DNA of 64,000 nucleotides from Desulfonatronum thioautotrophicum (GTDB lineage: Bacteria > Desulfobacterota > Desulfovibrionia > Desulfovibrionales > Desulfonatronaceae), in assembly GCF_000934745.1 (NCBI RefSeq), contig NZ_KN882169.1, forward strand, positions 66,039-130,038, in the 5' to 3' direction. A program made the position numbers and the translations under genes. Below the pieces are notes generated by a model. The model saw only the letters and a list, made by a program, of their open reading frames with translations, was not told where the DNA came from and ran no database searches. Within the stretch, counting starts at the first letter, position 1, and the number at the start of each line of letters is the position of its first letter. Below are positions 34,363 through 44,374 of this stretch, in pieces.

Positions 34363-36894
34363 ATGGAGCAGGTAAAGGAACGGTACGATCCACAAACAGT
34401 GGAAGTCAAATGGCAGCGCATCTGGGCGGAGCAGGGGACGTTTCATACGGAAACCGATGCTTCTCAACCAAAATATTATGTGCTGGAAATGTTTCCTTAT
34501 CCTTCAGGACGGATCCATATCGGGCATGCCCGGGTTTACTCCATCGGCGACGCGGTGGCGCGCATGAAGCGGATGCAGGGATACAACGTGCTCCACCCCA
34601 TGGGGTGGGATGCTTTTGGCCTGCCTGCCGAAAATGCGGCCATCAAGCACGGTGTGCATCCAGCCAAATGGACCATGGAAAATATTGACACCATGCGCTC
34701 GCAACTGCAGCGCATGGGCTACTCTCTGGACTGGCGGAGGGAAGTGACCACCTGTCAGCCGGACTATTATCGCTGGGAACAGTTATTCTTCCTTAAATTT
34801 TTGGAAAAAGGGCTGGCCTATCGGCACAAGGCGGCTCAGAACTGGTGTGAATCCTGTCATACCGTGTTGGCCAACGAACAGGTGGAGGACGGTCTGTGCT
34901 GGCGTTGCGACACCCAGGTGGTCCAAAAGGAGTTGACCCAGTGGTTCCTGCGGATCACGGATTACGCCGAGGAATTGCTCCGGGATTTGGATGAGCTGGA
35001 AGGTGGCTGGCCGGAGCGTGTGGTCAGCATGCAGCGCAACTGGATCGGCAAGTCCATCGGCGCGGAGATCGCTTTTCCGCTGGAACAACCGGCTTTGGAT
35101 GGAACCGACACGATCCGGGTGTTTACCACCCGGCAGGATACGGTGTTCGGGGCCACGTTCATGAGCCTGGCCGCGGAGCATCCATTGGTGGACGAGTTGA
35201 TTTCCGGGTCACCGCAGGAGGCCGAGGTCCGTGCATTTTGCGACAGGGTCCGGAACATGGACAAGGTGGTCCGGGGGGCCGAGGATCTGGAGAAGGAAGG
35301 CGTATTCACCGGACAGTACTGTTTGAATCCCTACACAGGGCGGCGCATGCCCATCTGGGTGGCCAATTTCGTGCTCATGGGCTACGGCACCGGCGCGGTG
35401 ATGGCCGTTCCGGCCCATGACCAGCGCGACTTCGAATTCGCCCGCAAGTACGGCCTGGAGGTTCAGCCGGTGATCCTGCCCCACGGAGAAACCTCCCTTG
35501 ACGCCTCGACCATGGACGCGGCCCGGCCCGAAGCCGGGACCCTGATCAATTCCGGGGAGTTTACCGGCCTGGACAACGAGCAGGCCAAGGTCGCCATCGC
35601 CGACCACCTGGAGCGCGGCAAAAAGGGCAAACGGGCCGTGAACTACCGGCTGCGGGACTGGAACATCAGCCGGCAGCGTTACTGGGGCGCACCCATTCCC
35701 GTGATGTATTGCGACACGTGCGGCGTGGTTCCGGAGCGGGAAGAAAACCTGCCCGTGGTCCTGCCCCTGGATTTGCAGGTCCGAGAGGACGGACGCTCCC
35801 CATTGCCTGATGCCGCGGACTTCGTGAACACGGTATGCCCGCTGTGCGGCGGTCCGGCCCGGCGGGAAACGGACACCATGGACACGTTCGTGGAGAGTTC
35901 CTGGTACTTTCTGCGCTACACCGCGCCCTGGGAGCACGACCAAGCTTTCCGACCCGAGGATCTGGCCTACTGGTGCCCGGTGGACCAGTATATCGGAGGC
36001 GTGGAGCACGCCATCCTGCACCTGCTTTACGCCCGGTTCTGGGTCAAGGCCTTGCGGGATTTGGGCTTTATCCGGATGGACGAGCCCTTCAAGGCCCTCC
36101 TGGCCCAGGGCATGGTGCTCAAGGATGGGGCCAAGATGAGCAAAAGCAAGGGCAATGTGGTCTCTCCGGACGAGATGACCGCGCGGTATGGCGCGGACGC
36201 GGTGCGTCTCTTTCTGCTCTTTGCCGCTCCGGCGGAACGCGACCTGGACTGGAGCGACTCCGGAATCGAAGGCGCGCAGCGCTTCACCCACCGCTTGTGG
36301 CGGCTGGTGATGGAACTGGAAAAGGAACTCCTGGCAGTGAGGCCCTGTTCGGCTTCCGCCGAGGATGTTCAGGTTGCTGCTGCGCCCGAGGCCGAGGCCC
36401 TGCGTCGCAAGGAGCACGCCACCGTGGTGAAGGTGGCCGGGGACATCGCTGATCGGTTTCAGTTCAATACGGCCATTGCCTCGGTCATGGAGCTGGTCAA
36501 CACCCTGTATCAGACCAAGGACGTGCTGCGGCAATCAGAGCCGGGTCGGCGGGTGCTGTCCTCAGCCGTGGCCTCCACCCTGGCCGTGCTCTCCCCGGTC
36601 ACGCCGCATTTGTGCGAGGAACTTTGGCAACGCCTCGGGCATATGGACCTGCTCTCCGGCCAGCCCTGGCCGATCCACGATCCCCAGGCCCTGGTCCGGG
36701 ATGAAGTGACCATCGTGATCCAGGTGGACGGCAAGGTTCGCTCCAAGCTGGTCGTGCCCGCCGACGCCGTGGCCGAAGACGTCCAACCTCAGGCTTTGGC
36801 CAATGAAAACATCCAGAAGCATCTGGCCGGCCGTGAAGTGGCCAAAATGGTCTTCATCCCGGGCAAACTGCTAAGCATCGTCACCAAGAAATAA
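34363..36894 (+). CDS. leuS: Leucyl-tRNA synthetase
   Basis: Charges tRNA-Leu and edits mischarged products. The 843-residue class I enzyme has PYPSGRIHIGHAR (HIGH) near residue 46-58, a zinc-binding CESCHTVLANEQ region, the editing insert with GTGAVMAVPAHDQRD, and KMSKSKGNVV at about 591. The ATG at 34363 has GGAGAGG five bases upstream; ATG 34345 is the alternative. From about 35.2 kb to the end the gene is visibly richer in GC than its first third. Confidence 0.96.
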   Translation: MEQVKERYDPQTVEVKWQRIWAEQGTFHTETDASQPKYYVLEMFPYPSGRIHIGHARVYSIGDAVARMKRMQGYNVLHPMGWDAFGLPAENAAIKHGVHPAKWTMENIDTMRSQLQRMGYSLDWRREVTTCQPDYYRWEQLFFLKFLEKGLAYRHKAAQNWCESCHTVLANEQVEDGLCWRCDTQVVQKELTQWFLRITDYAEELLRDLDELEGGWPERVVSMQRNWIGKSIGAEIAFPLEQPALDGTDTIRVFTTRQDTVFGATFMSLAAEHPLVDELISGSPQEAEVRAFCDRVRNMDKVVRGAEDLEKEGVFTGQYCLNPYTGRRMPIWVANFVLMGYGTGAVMAVPAHDQRDFEFARKYGLEVQPVILPHGETSLDASTMDAARPEAGTLINSGEFTGLDNEQAKVAIADHLERGKKGKRAVNYRLRDWNISRQRYWGAPIPVMYCDTCGVVPEREENLPVVLPLDLQVREDGRSPLPDAADFVNTVCPLCGGPARRETDTMDTFVESSWYFLRYTAPWEHDQAFRPEDLAYWCPVDQYIGGVEHAILHLLYARFWVKALRDLGFIRMDEPFKALLAQGMVLKDGAKMSKSKGNVVSPDEMTARYGADAVRLFLLFAAPAERDLDWSDSGIEGAQRFTHRLWRLVMELEKELLAVRPCSASAEDVQVAAAPEAEALRRKEHATVVKVAGDIADRFQFNTAIASVMELVNTLYQTKDVLRQSEPGRRVLSSAVASTLAVLSPVTPHLCEELWQRLGHMDLLSGQPWPIHDPQALVRDEVTIVIQVDGKVRSKLVVPADAVAEDVQPQALANENIQKHLAGREVAKMVFIPGKLLSIVTKK

Positions 36895-36923
36895 GTAGCG
36901 GATTGGTATTCGCCCCGTAGGCC

Positions 36924-37910
36924 ATGCCCTCCCACCCCCCCTTTTTCTTTTGCGTCTGCCCGGACCCCTGGATGATCCAGAAGGAGATTCAGCGCAGAGT
37001 GCGGGTCGCTGGATGCGAGGGGTGGACCCGGACCACCTACTGGGCGGATGAGCCCCTGGAGTCTGGGTTCTGGACATCCCTGGCCATGACGGGGCTGATG
37101 AGCGTATTGGGGCAGGGCAGGATCGTGGTTGTGCGGCGGGCCAACGCGTTGACGGTCAAACTCTGGTCTGATCTGGAGCCGCTGTTACGCAAGAGCAAGC
37201 CGCTCTTGTGGACATTTTTCTGTCTGGAAGGAGAGTGGAAGGGCAAGAGCCCGCCCGTACCGGCGGTTCTGGCCAAACAACCCTTTTTCAGAGCGGCTCA
37301 GCAAAGGCAGTGGGTCTGGCAGTCGCCGGGCATGACGCCCCAGAGCCTCCGCGCCGAACTGAAGTCCTGGGCAACCCGACAAGGGATCACGTTCGCATCG
37401 AATGTGGGTGAGAGATTGGCCGCGTTGCTCCCCCTGGATGGAGCCCGCTTTGGGAACGAGTTGCAGAAGCTGGAATTGGCCCTGGGAGATCGGCGTCGGG
37501 TGGAAATTTCGGACCTGGGGCTGCTTGGTGAACCGACCATCCTGGATAACTTCACCTTTCTTCGCGGGATACTTCAGTCCCCGGCCAACCTGGATGTCTG
37601 GCAAACCGTGCTTTTGGACCGAGAAACCTCGAGTTCCGGGATGCTCATGCCCGTGTTGGGCCTCCTGCAACGTGAGATGCGCATCCTCTGGCTGCTCAAT
37701 GCCGGGGAGGATGGCGCCGTCTCCCTGCCTCCCTCCCTGAAGAGTGAAAAAAAACGTTTGGCCGCAACCATGGGTGAGGCGGGAATTGCCCGAATCATCG
37801 AATGCGTCTTTCAGGCCGAATCTGATCTGAAGTCCGGTAACAAGCAGGATGATCAGATTCTTGAATTCCTGGCTTCCAGTCTTTCTTCCACTTCCGGCTT
37901 GCGCCCCTAG
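36924..37910 (+). CDS. holA: DNA polymerase III, delta subunit
   Basis: Probable clamp-loader delta subunit. Similarity is modest, as usual for HolA, but the order leuS-holA and the segments GRIVVVRRANAL, FASNVGERLAALLPLDGARFGNELQKLEL and LGEPTILDNFTFLRGIL fit the second and third HolA domains. The 328-residue length is typical. It starts 29 bp after leuS. The 283 bases after its stop contain no gene or terminator I can support. Confidence 0.8.
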   Translation: MPSHPPFFFCVCPDPWMIQKEIQRRVRVAGCEGWTRTTYWADEPLESGFWTSLAMTGLMSVLGQGRIVVVRRANALTVKLWSDLEPLLRKSKPLLWTFFCLEGEWKGKSPPVPAVLAKQPFFRAAQQRQWVWQSPGMTPQSLRAELKSWATRQGITFASNVGERLAALLPLDGARFGNELQKLELALGDRRRVEISDLGLLGEPTILDNFTFLRGILQSPANLDVWQTVLLDRETSSSGMLMPVLGLLQREMRILWLLNAGEDGAVSLPPSLKSEKKRLAATMGEAGIARIIECVFQAESDLKSGNKQDDQILEFLASSLSSTSGLRP

Positions 37911-38193
37911 GTCACGTCAACCTGGGGTTTGTGCCGTTTCCCTGCCTCTTCTCGATACGTTCCCAACCGATCTGTCACGGGACTCCGCTCGACACTCAAG
38001 CAATGGAGTTCTTGTGCGTGAATACGGATCTTGCCTTCCTGGCTCCATGAATTCTTCCTGCCGCCGCGGTTTGCTTTGTCTGGGTTTGTTGATAACCAAG
38101 CGCCTGTTCCGTCGAATTCACCCTTGAAACGGGTATTTCAGGCCAGTTGCAAGTTTTTTTCATTGCCAGAAGCCCTATCCAGACCTATATGCC

Positions 38194-38865
38194 ATGGACA
38201 AACACTATCTTGGACACAGAAAGCGGTTAAAGGAGCGCCTTGCCCGGGAGGGGCAGGGGCTGGCTGATTATGAAGTTCTGGAATTGTTGCTTGGCTATGC
38301 GTTGCCGCGCCGGGACACCAAAGCATTGGCCAAGGCGTTGTTGGCGCAATGTGGTTCCCTGCGTGGGGTGTACGCGGCCTCTCCGGAGCGTCTTGCGACC
38401 GTTCCGGGGATGAGCCCCAGTGTGAATGTCTTGTTGAACATATGGCGGGAATTTTGGGGCCGGGGGCAGGAGGGGCTGATTCAGGAGCGGGAAGTGTTCA
38501 GCCATCCACGAACCGTGGCGGATTTTGCCATTGCCCGGCTGGGCCATGAACGAACCGAGCAGTTCTGGGTGGCCCTGGTGGACAACAAGAATCGGCTGAT
38601 CCATTGGCAGCGTGTCAGCCAGGGTACTGTTGATCAGACCCCGGTCTATCCCAGGGAAATTCTGCGCCTGGTGCTGCACCACCAGGCCAGCGGTTTGATT
38701 TTGGTCCATAATCATCCTGGAGGAGATCCCAAGCCTTCGGTTCAAGACCAGGAACTGACCAAAAGAATGCAACGAGCAGCTCAAGAGATGGACATTCGTG
38801 TTTTAGACCATATCGTGGTCACGGATACCGACTATTTCAGTTTTCAAGCCCAAGGGTTGTTGTAA
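38194..38865 (+). CDS. radC: RadC-family JAB/MPN domain protein
   Basis: A 223-residue protein with an N-terminal helix-hairpin-helix-like region (residues 25-85) and a C-terminal JAB1/MPN metalloprotease-like domain. The JAMM motif is intact: His172, His174 and Asp185 in VHNHPGGDPKPSVQD. The name comes from an E. coli mutation later traced to recG; actual function is unknown. No Shine-Dalgarno sequence precedes the ATG. Confidence 0.9.
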   Translation: MDKHYLGHRKRLKERLAREGQGLADYEVLELLLGYALPRRDTKALAKALLAQCGSLRGVYAASPERLATVPGMSPSVNVLLNIWREFWGRGQEGLIQEREVFSHPRTVADFAIARLGHERTEQFWVALVDNKNRLIHWQRVSQGTVDQTPVYPREILRLVLHHQASGLILVHNHPGGDPKPSVQDQELTKRMQRAAQEMDIRVLDHIVVTDTDYFSFQAQGLL

Positions 38866-38892
38866 CTGTTCACCCAGCGAGGATGATTGAAA

Positions 38893-39174
38893 ATGAACCT
38901 GTTGCATGCGTATGTGAGTGGTCGGGTCCAGGGAGTTTACTTTCGGGGATGGACGCGCGGTCACGCCCAACGTCTTGGACTGCACGGGTGGGTGCGTAAT
39001 CTTCGAGATGGCCGGGTAGAGGTCTTGGCGTCCGGACCAGATAACGCCCTGCGTGAGCTTCAAGAACTGCTTTACGAAGGTCCGGCCTTGAGCCGGGTGG
39101 ATGGTGTTGAGATCGTCGCCATGGCGGATGAAGAGCAGCCGACACATGGCTTTTCCATCGCCCCAACTGTATAG
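38893..39174 (+). CDS. Acylphosphatase
   Basis: A 93-residue acylphosphatase that hydrolyses the carboxyl-phosphate bond. The signature GRVQGVYFRGWTRGHAQ (catalytic Arg) and GWVRNLRDGRVEVLASG (catalytic Asn) are both present. ATG 38893 is chosen; a TTG six bases earlier is possible. It sits between radC and lon with short spacing, so the three may share transcripts. Confidence 0.93.
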   Translation: MNLLHAYVSGRVQGVYFRGWTRGHAQRLGLHGWVRNLRDGRVEVLASGPDNALRELQELLYEGPALSRVDGVEIVAMADEEQPTHGFSIAPTV

Positions 39175-39243
39175 AATTTTGGAACCGGGCACGACCCAGA
39201 AGTTTGGCCCGGCGATATTCATTCAAAGGAGAACTGATCAGAT

Positions 39244-41700
39244 ATGAGTACGAAAAAAGATAGTCAACAATTAGATATTATTGCCGATTCCGAGGAGCAG
39301 GAAGCGCATGTGAAGCGTGGCTCGGAAGTGGAGCCGGTTTCCGAGTCCGAAAATCACGACGGCAATGATTCGGGACAGGAAATGCCCAAGAACGTTCCCC
39401 TGTTGCCCGTGCGGGATGTCGTGGTATTCAACTACATGATCCTGCCCTTGTTTGTGGGTCGGGAACGCTCCATCAGTGCGGTGGATGCAGCCTTGAACAG
39501 TAACCGCCACATCCTGATCGCAACGCAAAAAGAGGAAAAAACAGATGATCCTGGTCCGGAGGAAGTCCATTCCGTGGGTACATTGGCCACGATAATGCGC
39601 ATGCTCAAGATGCCGGATGGCCGGTTGAAGGTGCTTGTTCAGGGCGTTTCCCGGGCCCGGATCACCGGATACGTGCAGAACGACCCATTTCACATGGTGG
39701 AAATCGAGGCTATTGATGAAGAGGAATTTCGCGAACCGTCCCCTCAGCTGGAAGCCATGGTGCGCACGGCCAGGGAGCAAAGCGAAAAGATCCTTTCCTT
39801 GCGCGGCATTGCCTCCCCGGATGTTCTGGCTGTGTTGAACAATGTCGAAGAGCCTGGGCGGTTGGCTGATCTCATCGCTTCCAACCTGCGGATGAAAGTT
39901 GAAGACGCTCAGGAAATCTTGGCCTGTGAGGATCCGGTGCAACGCTTGGCATTGGTCAACAAGCAGTTGATCAAGGAAGCTGAGGTGGCGGAAATGCAGG
40001 CCAAGATCCAAAATATGGCCAAGGAGGGCATGGACAAGGCCCAGCGGGAGTTTTTCTTGCGGGAGCAACTCAAGGCGATTCGCAAGGAGCTTGGTGATTC
40101 CGGAGAAAGTGACGAGGAAATGGAGGAACTGCGATCGGCCCTGAAAAAGGCCGGTCTGCCCAAGGAAGTGCGCAAAGAGACAGACAAGCAACTCAAGCGA
40201 TTGGAGTCCATGCACCCTGAGTCATCGGAAGCGACGGTGATCCGGACCTATTTGGACTGGATCGTTGAGCTGCCCTGGAAAAAACTGTCCAAGGACCAGT
40301 TGATCATTCAGAAGGCGAAAACGATTCTGGATGATGACCATTACGGTCTGGACAAGGTCAAGGACCGGATTTTGGAATATCTGAGCGTGCGCAAGCTGAA
40401 TCCGGACATGAAAGGCCCGATCCTTTGCTTTGTCGGCCCCCCGGGCGTTGGCAAAACCTCCCTGGGGCGTTCCATCGCCAGTTCCCTGGGGCGCAAGTTC
40501 GTGCGGATGTCCCTGGGAGGTATCCGGGATGAGGCCGAGATTCGCGGTCATCGCCGAACCTACATCGGGTCCATGCCCGGCAGGATTATTCAGAGCATCA
40601 AGCAGGCTGGAACCCGCAACCCGGTGATCATGCTGGATGAGGTGGACAAGGTGGGAACGGATTTTCGCGGCGATCCTTCCTCGGCACTCCTGGAGGTTCT
40701 GGATCCGGAGCAAAATTCCACCTTCAGCGACCATTATCTGAATGTTCCCTTTGATCTGTCCAAGGTGATGTTCATTTGCACGGCCAATGTGCTGGACACC
40801 ATTCCGTCGGCATTACTGGACCGGATGGAGGTGATCCGTATCCCCGGCTACACCGAGGCGGAAAAAATCAAGATTGCCAGAAAGTATCTTCTGCCTAGGC
40901 AAATCAAGGAAAATGGTCTGCAACCAGAGGACATGGTCATATCCGACCAGATCTTCGGTAAGATGATTCGCGAATATACCCGGGAGGCTGGACTGCGCAA
41001 CCTGGAACGGGAGTTGGGATCGGTCTGCCGCAAGCTGGCTCGTAAAGTGGCCGAAGGCGAATCAGGACCTTTTACGGTTTCGGCCAAGATGCTTGGCCAG
41101 CTTTTGGGTGTTCCCCGATTTTTGGAAAGCGAGAAGGACAAGGAGCTGTTTCCTGGAGTGGCGTTGGGCTTGGCCTGGACACCGGTTGGCGGCGAAGTGC
41201 TGCATGTGGAAGTCTCCACCATGCCGGGTAAGGGGAAACTGATCCTCACCGGCCAACTGGGCGAAGTGATGAAGGAGAGTGCCCAAGCCGCCTTGAGCAT
41301 CGCTCGCAACCGGGCCAAGTCCTTGGGACTGGATCCAGATTTCTCCGAGAAAAACGATATCCACATTCACGTGCCGGCAGGTGCAACACCCAAGGACGGC
41401 CCTTCCGCCGGTGTTACGTTGGTTACGGCCCTGTTCTCGGCGCTGACCAACACTGCGGTCAGGAATGATCTGGCCATGACCGGGGAGATCACTCTGCGGG
41501 GGCGGGTCATGCCCGTGGGCGGGATCAAGGAAAAAATTCTGGCTGCGGTGGCGCATGGCTTGAAAACAGTATTGATTCCAGCCCAGAATAAAAAGGACTT
41601 GTCGGAAGTCCCCAGCGACTTGTTGCGGAAAGTCAAAGTCCGTTACGTGGAGCACGTAGACGAAATCTGGCCTCAGGTTTCCGGGGAAAAGCAGGAGTAA
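39244..41700 (+). CDS. lon: ATP-dependent protease Lon
   Basis: Degrades misfolded and regulatory proteins in the cytoplasm. The 818 residues comprise an acidic N-terminal tail, the LON substrate domain (about 45-240), a coiled-coil linker, the AAA+ module with Walker A GPPGVGKT near 398 and Walker [11 protein letters not shown], and the protease domain with Ser721 in KDGPSAG and the Lys of [10 protein letters not shown] near 762. A strong bidirectional terminator follows. The preceding 69 bp show no heat-shock promoter I can recognise. Confidence 0.97.
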   Translation: MSTKKDSQQLDIIADSEEQEAHVKRGSEVEPVSESENHDGNDSGQEMPKNVPLLPVRDVVVFNYMILPLFVGRERSISAVDAALNSNRHILIATQKEEKTDDPGPEEVHSVGTLATIMRMLKMPDGRLKVLVQGVSRARITGYVQNDPFHMVEIEAIDEEEFREPSPQLEAMVRTAREQSEKILSLRGIASPDVLAVLNNVEEPGRLADLIASNLRMKVEDAQEILACEDPVQRLALVNKQLIKEAEVAEMQAKIQNMAKEGMDKAQREFFLREQLKAIRKELGDSGESDEEMEELRSALKKAGLPKEVRKETDKQLKRLESMHPESSEATVIRTYLDWIVELPWKKLSKDQLIIQKAKTILDDDHYGLDKVKDRILEYLSVRKLNPDMKGPILCFVGPPGVGKTSLGRSIASSLGRKFVRMSLGGIRDEAEIRGHRRTYIGSMPGRIIQSIKQAGTRNPVIMLDEVDKVGTDFRGDPSSALLEVLDPEQNSTFSDHYLNVPFDLSKVMFICTANVLDTIPSALLDRMEVIRIPGYTEAEKIKIARKYLLPRQIKENGLQPEDMVISDQIFGKMIREYTREAGLRNLERELGSVCRKLARKVAEGESGPFTVSAKMLGQLLGVPRFLESEKDKELFPGVALGLAWTPVGGEVLHVEVSTMPGKGKLILTGQLGEVMKESAQAALSIARNRAKSLGLDPDFSEKNDIHIHVPAGATPKDGPSAGVTLVTALFSALTNTAVRNDLAMTGEITLRGRVMPVGGIKEKILAAVAHGLKTVLIPAQNKKDLSEVPSDLLRKVKVRYVEHVDEIWPQVSGEKQE

Positions 41701-41722
41701 TTCCAAACTGCTCCCAGTTGAT

Positions 41723-41762
41723 GAAATGAAAAAGGCCGCCCCGGGGTGGCCTTTTTCATTTC
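41723..41762 (+). terminator. Rho-independent terminator of lon (symmetric)
   Basis: A 15-bp perfect stem (41723-41737 with 41748-41762) with CTTTTTC in the 3' arm lies 23 bp after the lon stop. It is nearly symmetric and should work in both directions. Confidence 0.85.
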
Positions 41763-41803
41763 AGAGTTCCAGGCGTGATCAGGTGCCCTGAATTGCCGGG
41801 TGC

Positions 41804-41828
41804 AAAAAAACCGGCCCAAAAGGGCCGG
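41804..41828 (-). terminator. Rho-independent terminator of the aor operon
   Basis: A 7-bp all-GC stem (41811-41817 with 41822-41828, loop of four) is followed on the minus strand by seven T. It lies 300 bp after the aor stop, so the aor mRNA would include the palindromic element between them. Confidence 0.75.
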
Positions 41829-41900
41829 GATGAAGTGTGTCGCCTGATGCTCTGGATTGGCCAGGGCATTTTTGTTCTCACCAATTTTTCTTGCAAAGAC

Positions 41901-42070
41901 GGCTGGCTTGCCCTGTCTGGAACGGCTCGAAACTCCTTCACCGGTCTTGTAACATCAAGCCGTTGCACCATAAAAACAGGAAGTTGTACTCTTGGCGCCC
42001 GGCAACGGCTTGATGAACGATTCCTGGTTCAATCAAACAGTCGATCCGCCCCAAACAGGGCAAGCCAGCC
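41901..42070. repeat. Nested palindromic element downstream of aor
   Basis: Outer 20-bp arms (41901-41920 and 42051-42070) match in 19 of 20 positions as inverted repeats, and inner 14-bp arms (41953-41966 and 42002-42015) match perfectly. The segments between arms are unrelated, so the element could fold into a two-tier stem on either strand. No flanking direct repeat was found. It could be a structured RNA in the aor 3' UTR, a relic of a small mobile element, or a protein-binding site. The rest of the 428-bp gap holds only the two terminators. Confidence 0.6.
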
Positions 42071-42128
42071 TCAAAAAAATCATATGGTTACGTTAGAAAA
42101 AAATGCCCTGCTGGGTTGGCGCTCCGGC

Positions 42129-43901
42129 CTAGTCCTGTTTCTCCTCCTCGGGCAGCGGGGCCCCGAGTTCACGGATGGCGGTGATGTAGGACTGACGGAG
42201 GTTTTCCAGGTAGACGGGGTCCATCTTCCCGGCCCAGGTCTGCACCTCCAGAAAACGTTTGGGAATGGTGGTCTTTTCCGGTTCGTATCCCGTGGCCAGG
42301 CGCATTCGCCAGCGCAGGCGCTGCATGTCTTCGGCGGCCTTGTCCATGTTTTCGGCCAACTCCGGTAGACCCACGGCCCGCAGACATTCAGCCAGGAGCG
42401 GTTTTTTGAACACGCCCCGGGCAAAGAGGCAGGAGACCAGGGACGTCAGCAAGACTCGTTCTCGCTCATCCTCCACAAAATACGCAGTGGCCTTGACCGG
42501 ATCCTTGTCGTGTTTTTTCTGATCATAGCCGTAGGCTCCGGTATCCAGGTGGGAATGTCGAAAAGAGAGGGACTGGGAGGCGAAGAAGGTCTCACCGGTG
42601 GCGTATCCGGCCATTTCCTGGCCCAGGACGCAGGCGAAGTCCTCGCCGCCGTATTTCGCCGCGGCGTGGGCAACCCCCTTGGCCAAGTCCGCGTAGAATT
42701 CATTCTTGGCGTGGCCCAGACACCAGATGGCCTCCTTGTAGGCAGCGGTGTTGCCGAAGGCCAAGTCTTCCTCCACCTGTTCTCTGGTCAAAAGGCCCTT
42801 CTGGTAGGCCTCAGTGGCCCAGGCCAAGGCTACGCCGGCACTCATGGCGTCCAGACCCTGCTTTTCCACCTCGTCCATCAGGGCGAGGCAGTCGGAAGCA
42901 TTCATCACGCCAATCATTGCTCCCAGTGCGAAAATCAGTTCGTAGTCATAGGCTACTTGACGGATCTGAAAACGGTGTTCGTCCTGGAATTGTTCCCGAA
43001 GCATGCCGACGTGGATGCAACCCACGGGGCAGCCGGCACACGCCGTATTGCGGATGAGCAGGTTCTTGGCAAAGGTTTCGCCGGAAATGCCCTCCATCTC
43101 CGGATCGTCGGTCTGCGTCAAGTTTCGGGTTGGCAATGATTTGAGCGCATTGAGCGGGGCTACGTTGCCGGGGGTGCCCAGGTCGTGGTATTTGCGCATC
43201 ATTTCCGTGGCGGTCATGTCTTCGTAGACCTTCTTGAACAGTTTCGCATAGGCTTTGCTGTCCGTGCCCGGCAGGTCTTGATCGCCGTCGCCGGAAATCA
43301 CGAGCGCCTTGACGTTTTTCACGCCCATGACCGAGCCGGCACCCAACCGGCCAAAATGTCGGAACGTGTCCACATTGATGCAGGCATAGGCGGACAGGGT
43401 TTCACCGGCTGGGCCGATGCGCAGAATGCTGCGGTGCCCCGACGCGCCGGGAAAGGCGCGACGGATCACCCGTCCCGTGGTCAGGGCGTTGGCCCCCCAC
43501 AGGTAGTTGGCGTCCTTGGTTTCAATGATTTTCGCGGCCACGTGCACGGCCACGGGCAGCTTGGCCTTGCCACGCAGGACCACGGCGTCGTATCCGGCAA
43601 AGCGCATGGCCAGAGCCAGTCGGCCTCCGGCGTGGGATTCAGCGTACTGGTCATGATGCGGCGACTTGAACCCACAGACCACCTTGGACATCAGGGGGAA
43701 GTAGCCGGTCAGACAGCCGATGGCGAAGATCAACGGCTGGTCCGGATGTGACCAGGGCTCGGTGGGCAGGCCGTAGGTTTCAAACAGGGCCGCGGCCAGT
43801 CCGCTGCCGCCAATATGCACGTTTTTGTCGCCAAAGGAGACAATGTCGGCCTTGTTCCGGTCCAGGTGGACGATGCAGACGCGAAATGCGGTATCAGCCA
43901 T
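42129..43901 (-). CDS. aor: Tungsten-type aldehyde:ferredoxin oxidoreductase
   Basis: Oxidises aldehydes to acids, or reduces acids at low potential, using a bis-pterin tungsten (or molybdenum) cofactor and one [4Fe-4S] cluster. The 590-residue protein has the AOR N-domain (GGSGLAAALFETYG, AGGRLALAMRFAGYDAVVLRGKA) and cluster ligands CAGCPVGC near 287 with a fourth Cys near 489 (LVSCLFARG). GGGAGGTG lies 7 bases before the ATG at 43901. It overlaps the ferredoxin gene by 8 bp. Substrate cannot be told from sequence. Confidence 0.92.
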   Translation of the reverse strand: MADTAFRVCIVHLDRNKADIVSFGDKNVHIGGSGLAAALFETYGLPTEPWSHPDQPLIFAIGCLTGYFPLMSKVVCGFKSPHHDQYAESHAGGRLALAMRFAGYDAVVLRGKAKLPVAVHVAAKIIETKDANYLWGANALTTGRVIRRAFPGASGHRSILRIGPAGETLSAYACINVDTFRHFGRLGAGSVMGVKNVKALVISGDGDQDLPGTDSKAYAKLFKKVYEDMTATEMMRKYHDLGTPGNVAPLNALKSLPTRNLTQTDDPEMEGISGETFAKNLLIRNTACAGCPVGCIHVGMLREQFQDEHRFQIRQVAYDYELIFALGAMIGVMNASDCLALMDEVEKQGLDAMSAGVALAWATEAYQKGLLTREQVEEDLAFGNTAAYKEAIWCLGHAKNEFYADLAKGVAHAAAKYGGEDFACVLGQEMAGYATGETFFASQSLSFRHSHLDTGAYGYDQKKHDKDPVKATAYFVEDERERVLLTSLVSCLFARGVFKKPLLAECLRAVGLPELAENMDKAAEDMQRLRWRMRLATGYEPEKTTIPKRFLEVQTWAGKMDPVYLENLRQSYITAIRELGAPLPEEEKQD

Positions 43902-44328
43902 TGACGTCACCTCCCTGGCGGACATGGTCCTGTTTTTGGCGCATTTCCAGACAGTCGTGAGGACAGAAATCAACGCACCGTCCGCAGTGGATGCAGACGA
44001 AGGGCTGGTCCTTTTCGTCCAGGTAGACGGCGTCCACCGGGCAGGCTGGAGCGCATTTGCCGCACTGAATGCACAGCTTCATCTTGACCAACACGCCGCC
44101 GCCCTTGCGCTGGGAGAAGGCGCCCGTGGGACAGGCCGTGACACAGGGGGCCGGGTCGCAGGCCAGGCAAAGTCGGGCCTCAAAGCCAGTGGTGATCCCG
44201 CCGCTGGATTTGATCCGAATTCCGGCAGTGCTCCAGGAGAATTTCTTGTGCACCTGCCGTGCGCAGGCCAGGGAACAGGAATGGCAACCGATACAGCGGT
44301 CCATGCGTGACGCACGCAAAATTTTCAT
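43894..44328 (-). CDS. Polyferredoxin partner of AOR
   Basis: A 144-residue electron-transfer protein with CIGCHSCSLACARQ, a CLACDPAPCVTACP segment, CIQCGKCAPACP and CIHCGRCVDFCP, enough for four [4Fe-4S] clusters. This resembles the HycB/DmsB-like subunits often encoded with AOR-family enzymes and should carry electrons to or from AOR. The ATG at 44328 has GAGGAA six bases upstream. It is the first gene of the operon and is divergent from the small-peptide gene at 44748. Confidence 0.88.
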   Translation of the reverse strand: MKILRASRMDRCIGCHSCSLACARQVHKKFSWSTAGIRIKSSGGITTGFEARLCLACDPAPCVTACPTGAFSQRKGGGVLVKMKLCIQCGKCAPACPVDAVYLDEKDQPFVCIHCGRCVDFCPHDCLEMRQKQDHVRQGGDVNG

Positions 44329-44358
44329 GGGGTTCCTCAAGTGGGTGACAGGTTAACG

Positions 44359-44374
44359 ACAAATCATGTGCCAA
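44359..44374 (-). promoter_or_regulatory. Candidate sigma-54 promoter of the aor operon
   Basis: TTGGCACATGATTTGT on the minus strand matches the -24/-12 consensus TGGCAC-N5-TTGC except that the final C is T. It lies about 30 bp before the ferredoxin ATG. A palindrome CCAGG-N4-CCTGG at 44422-44435 is suitably placed upstream for an activator. The -12 mismatch lowers confidence. The remainder of the 419-bp divergent region shows nothing else I can assign. Confidence 0.4.

Noticed and set aside
35209..36534. 441-codon open frame on the minus strand
   Set aside because: Antisense to the GC-rich part of leuS; high GC alone explains its length.
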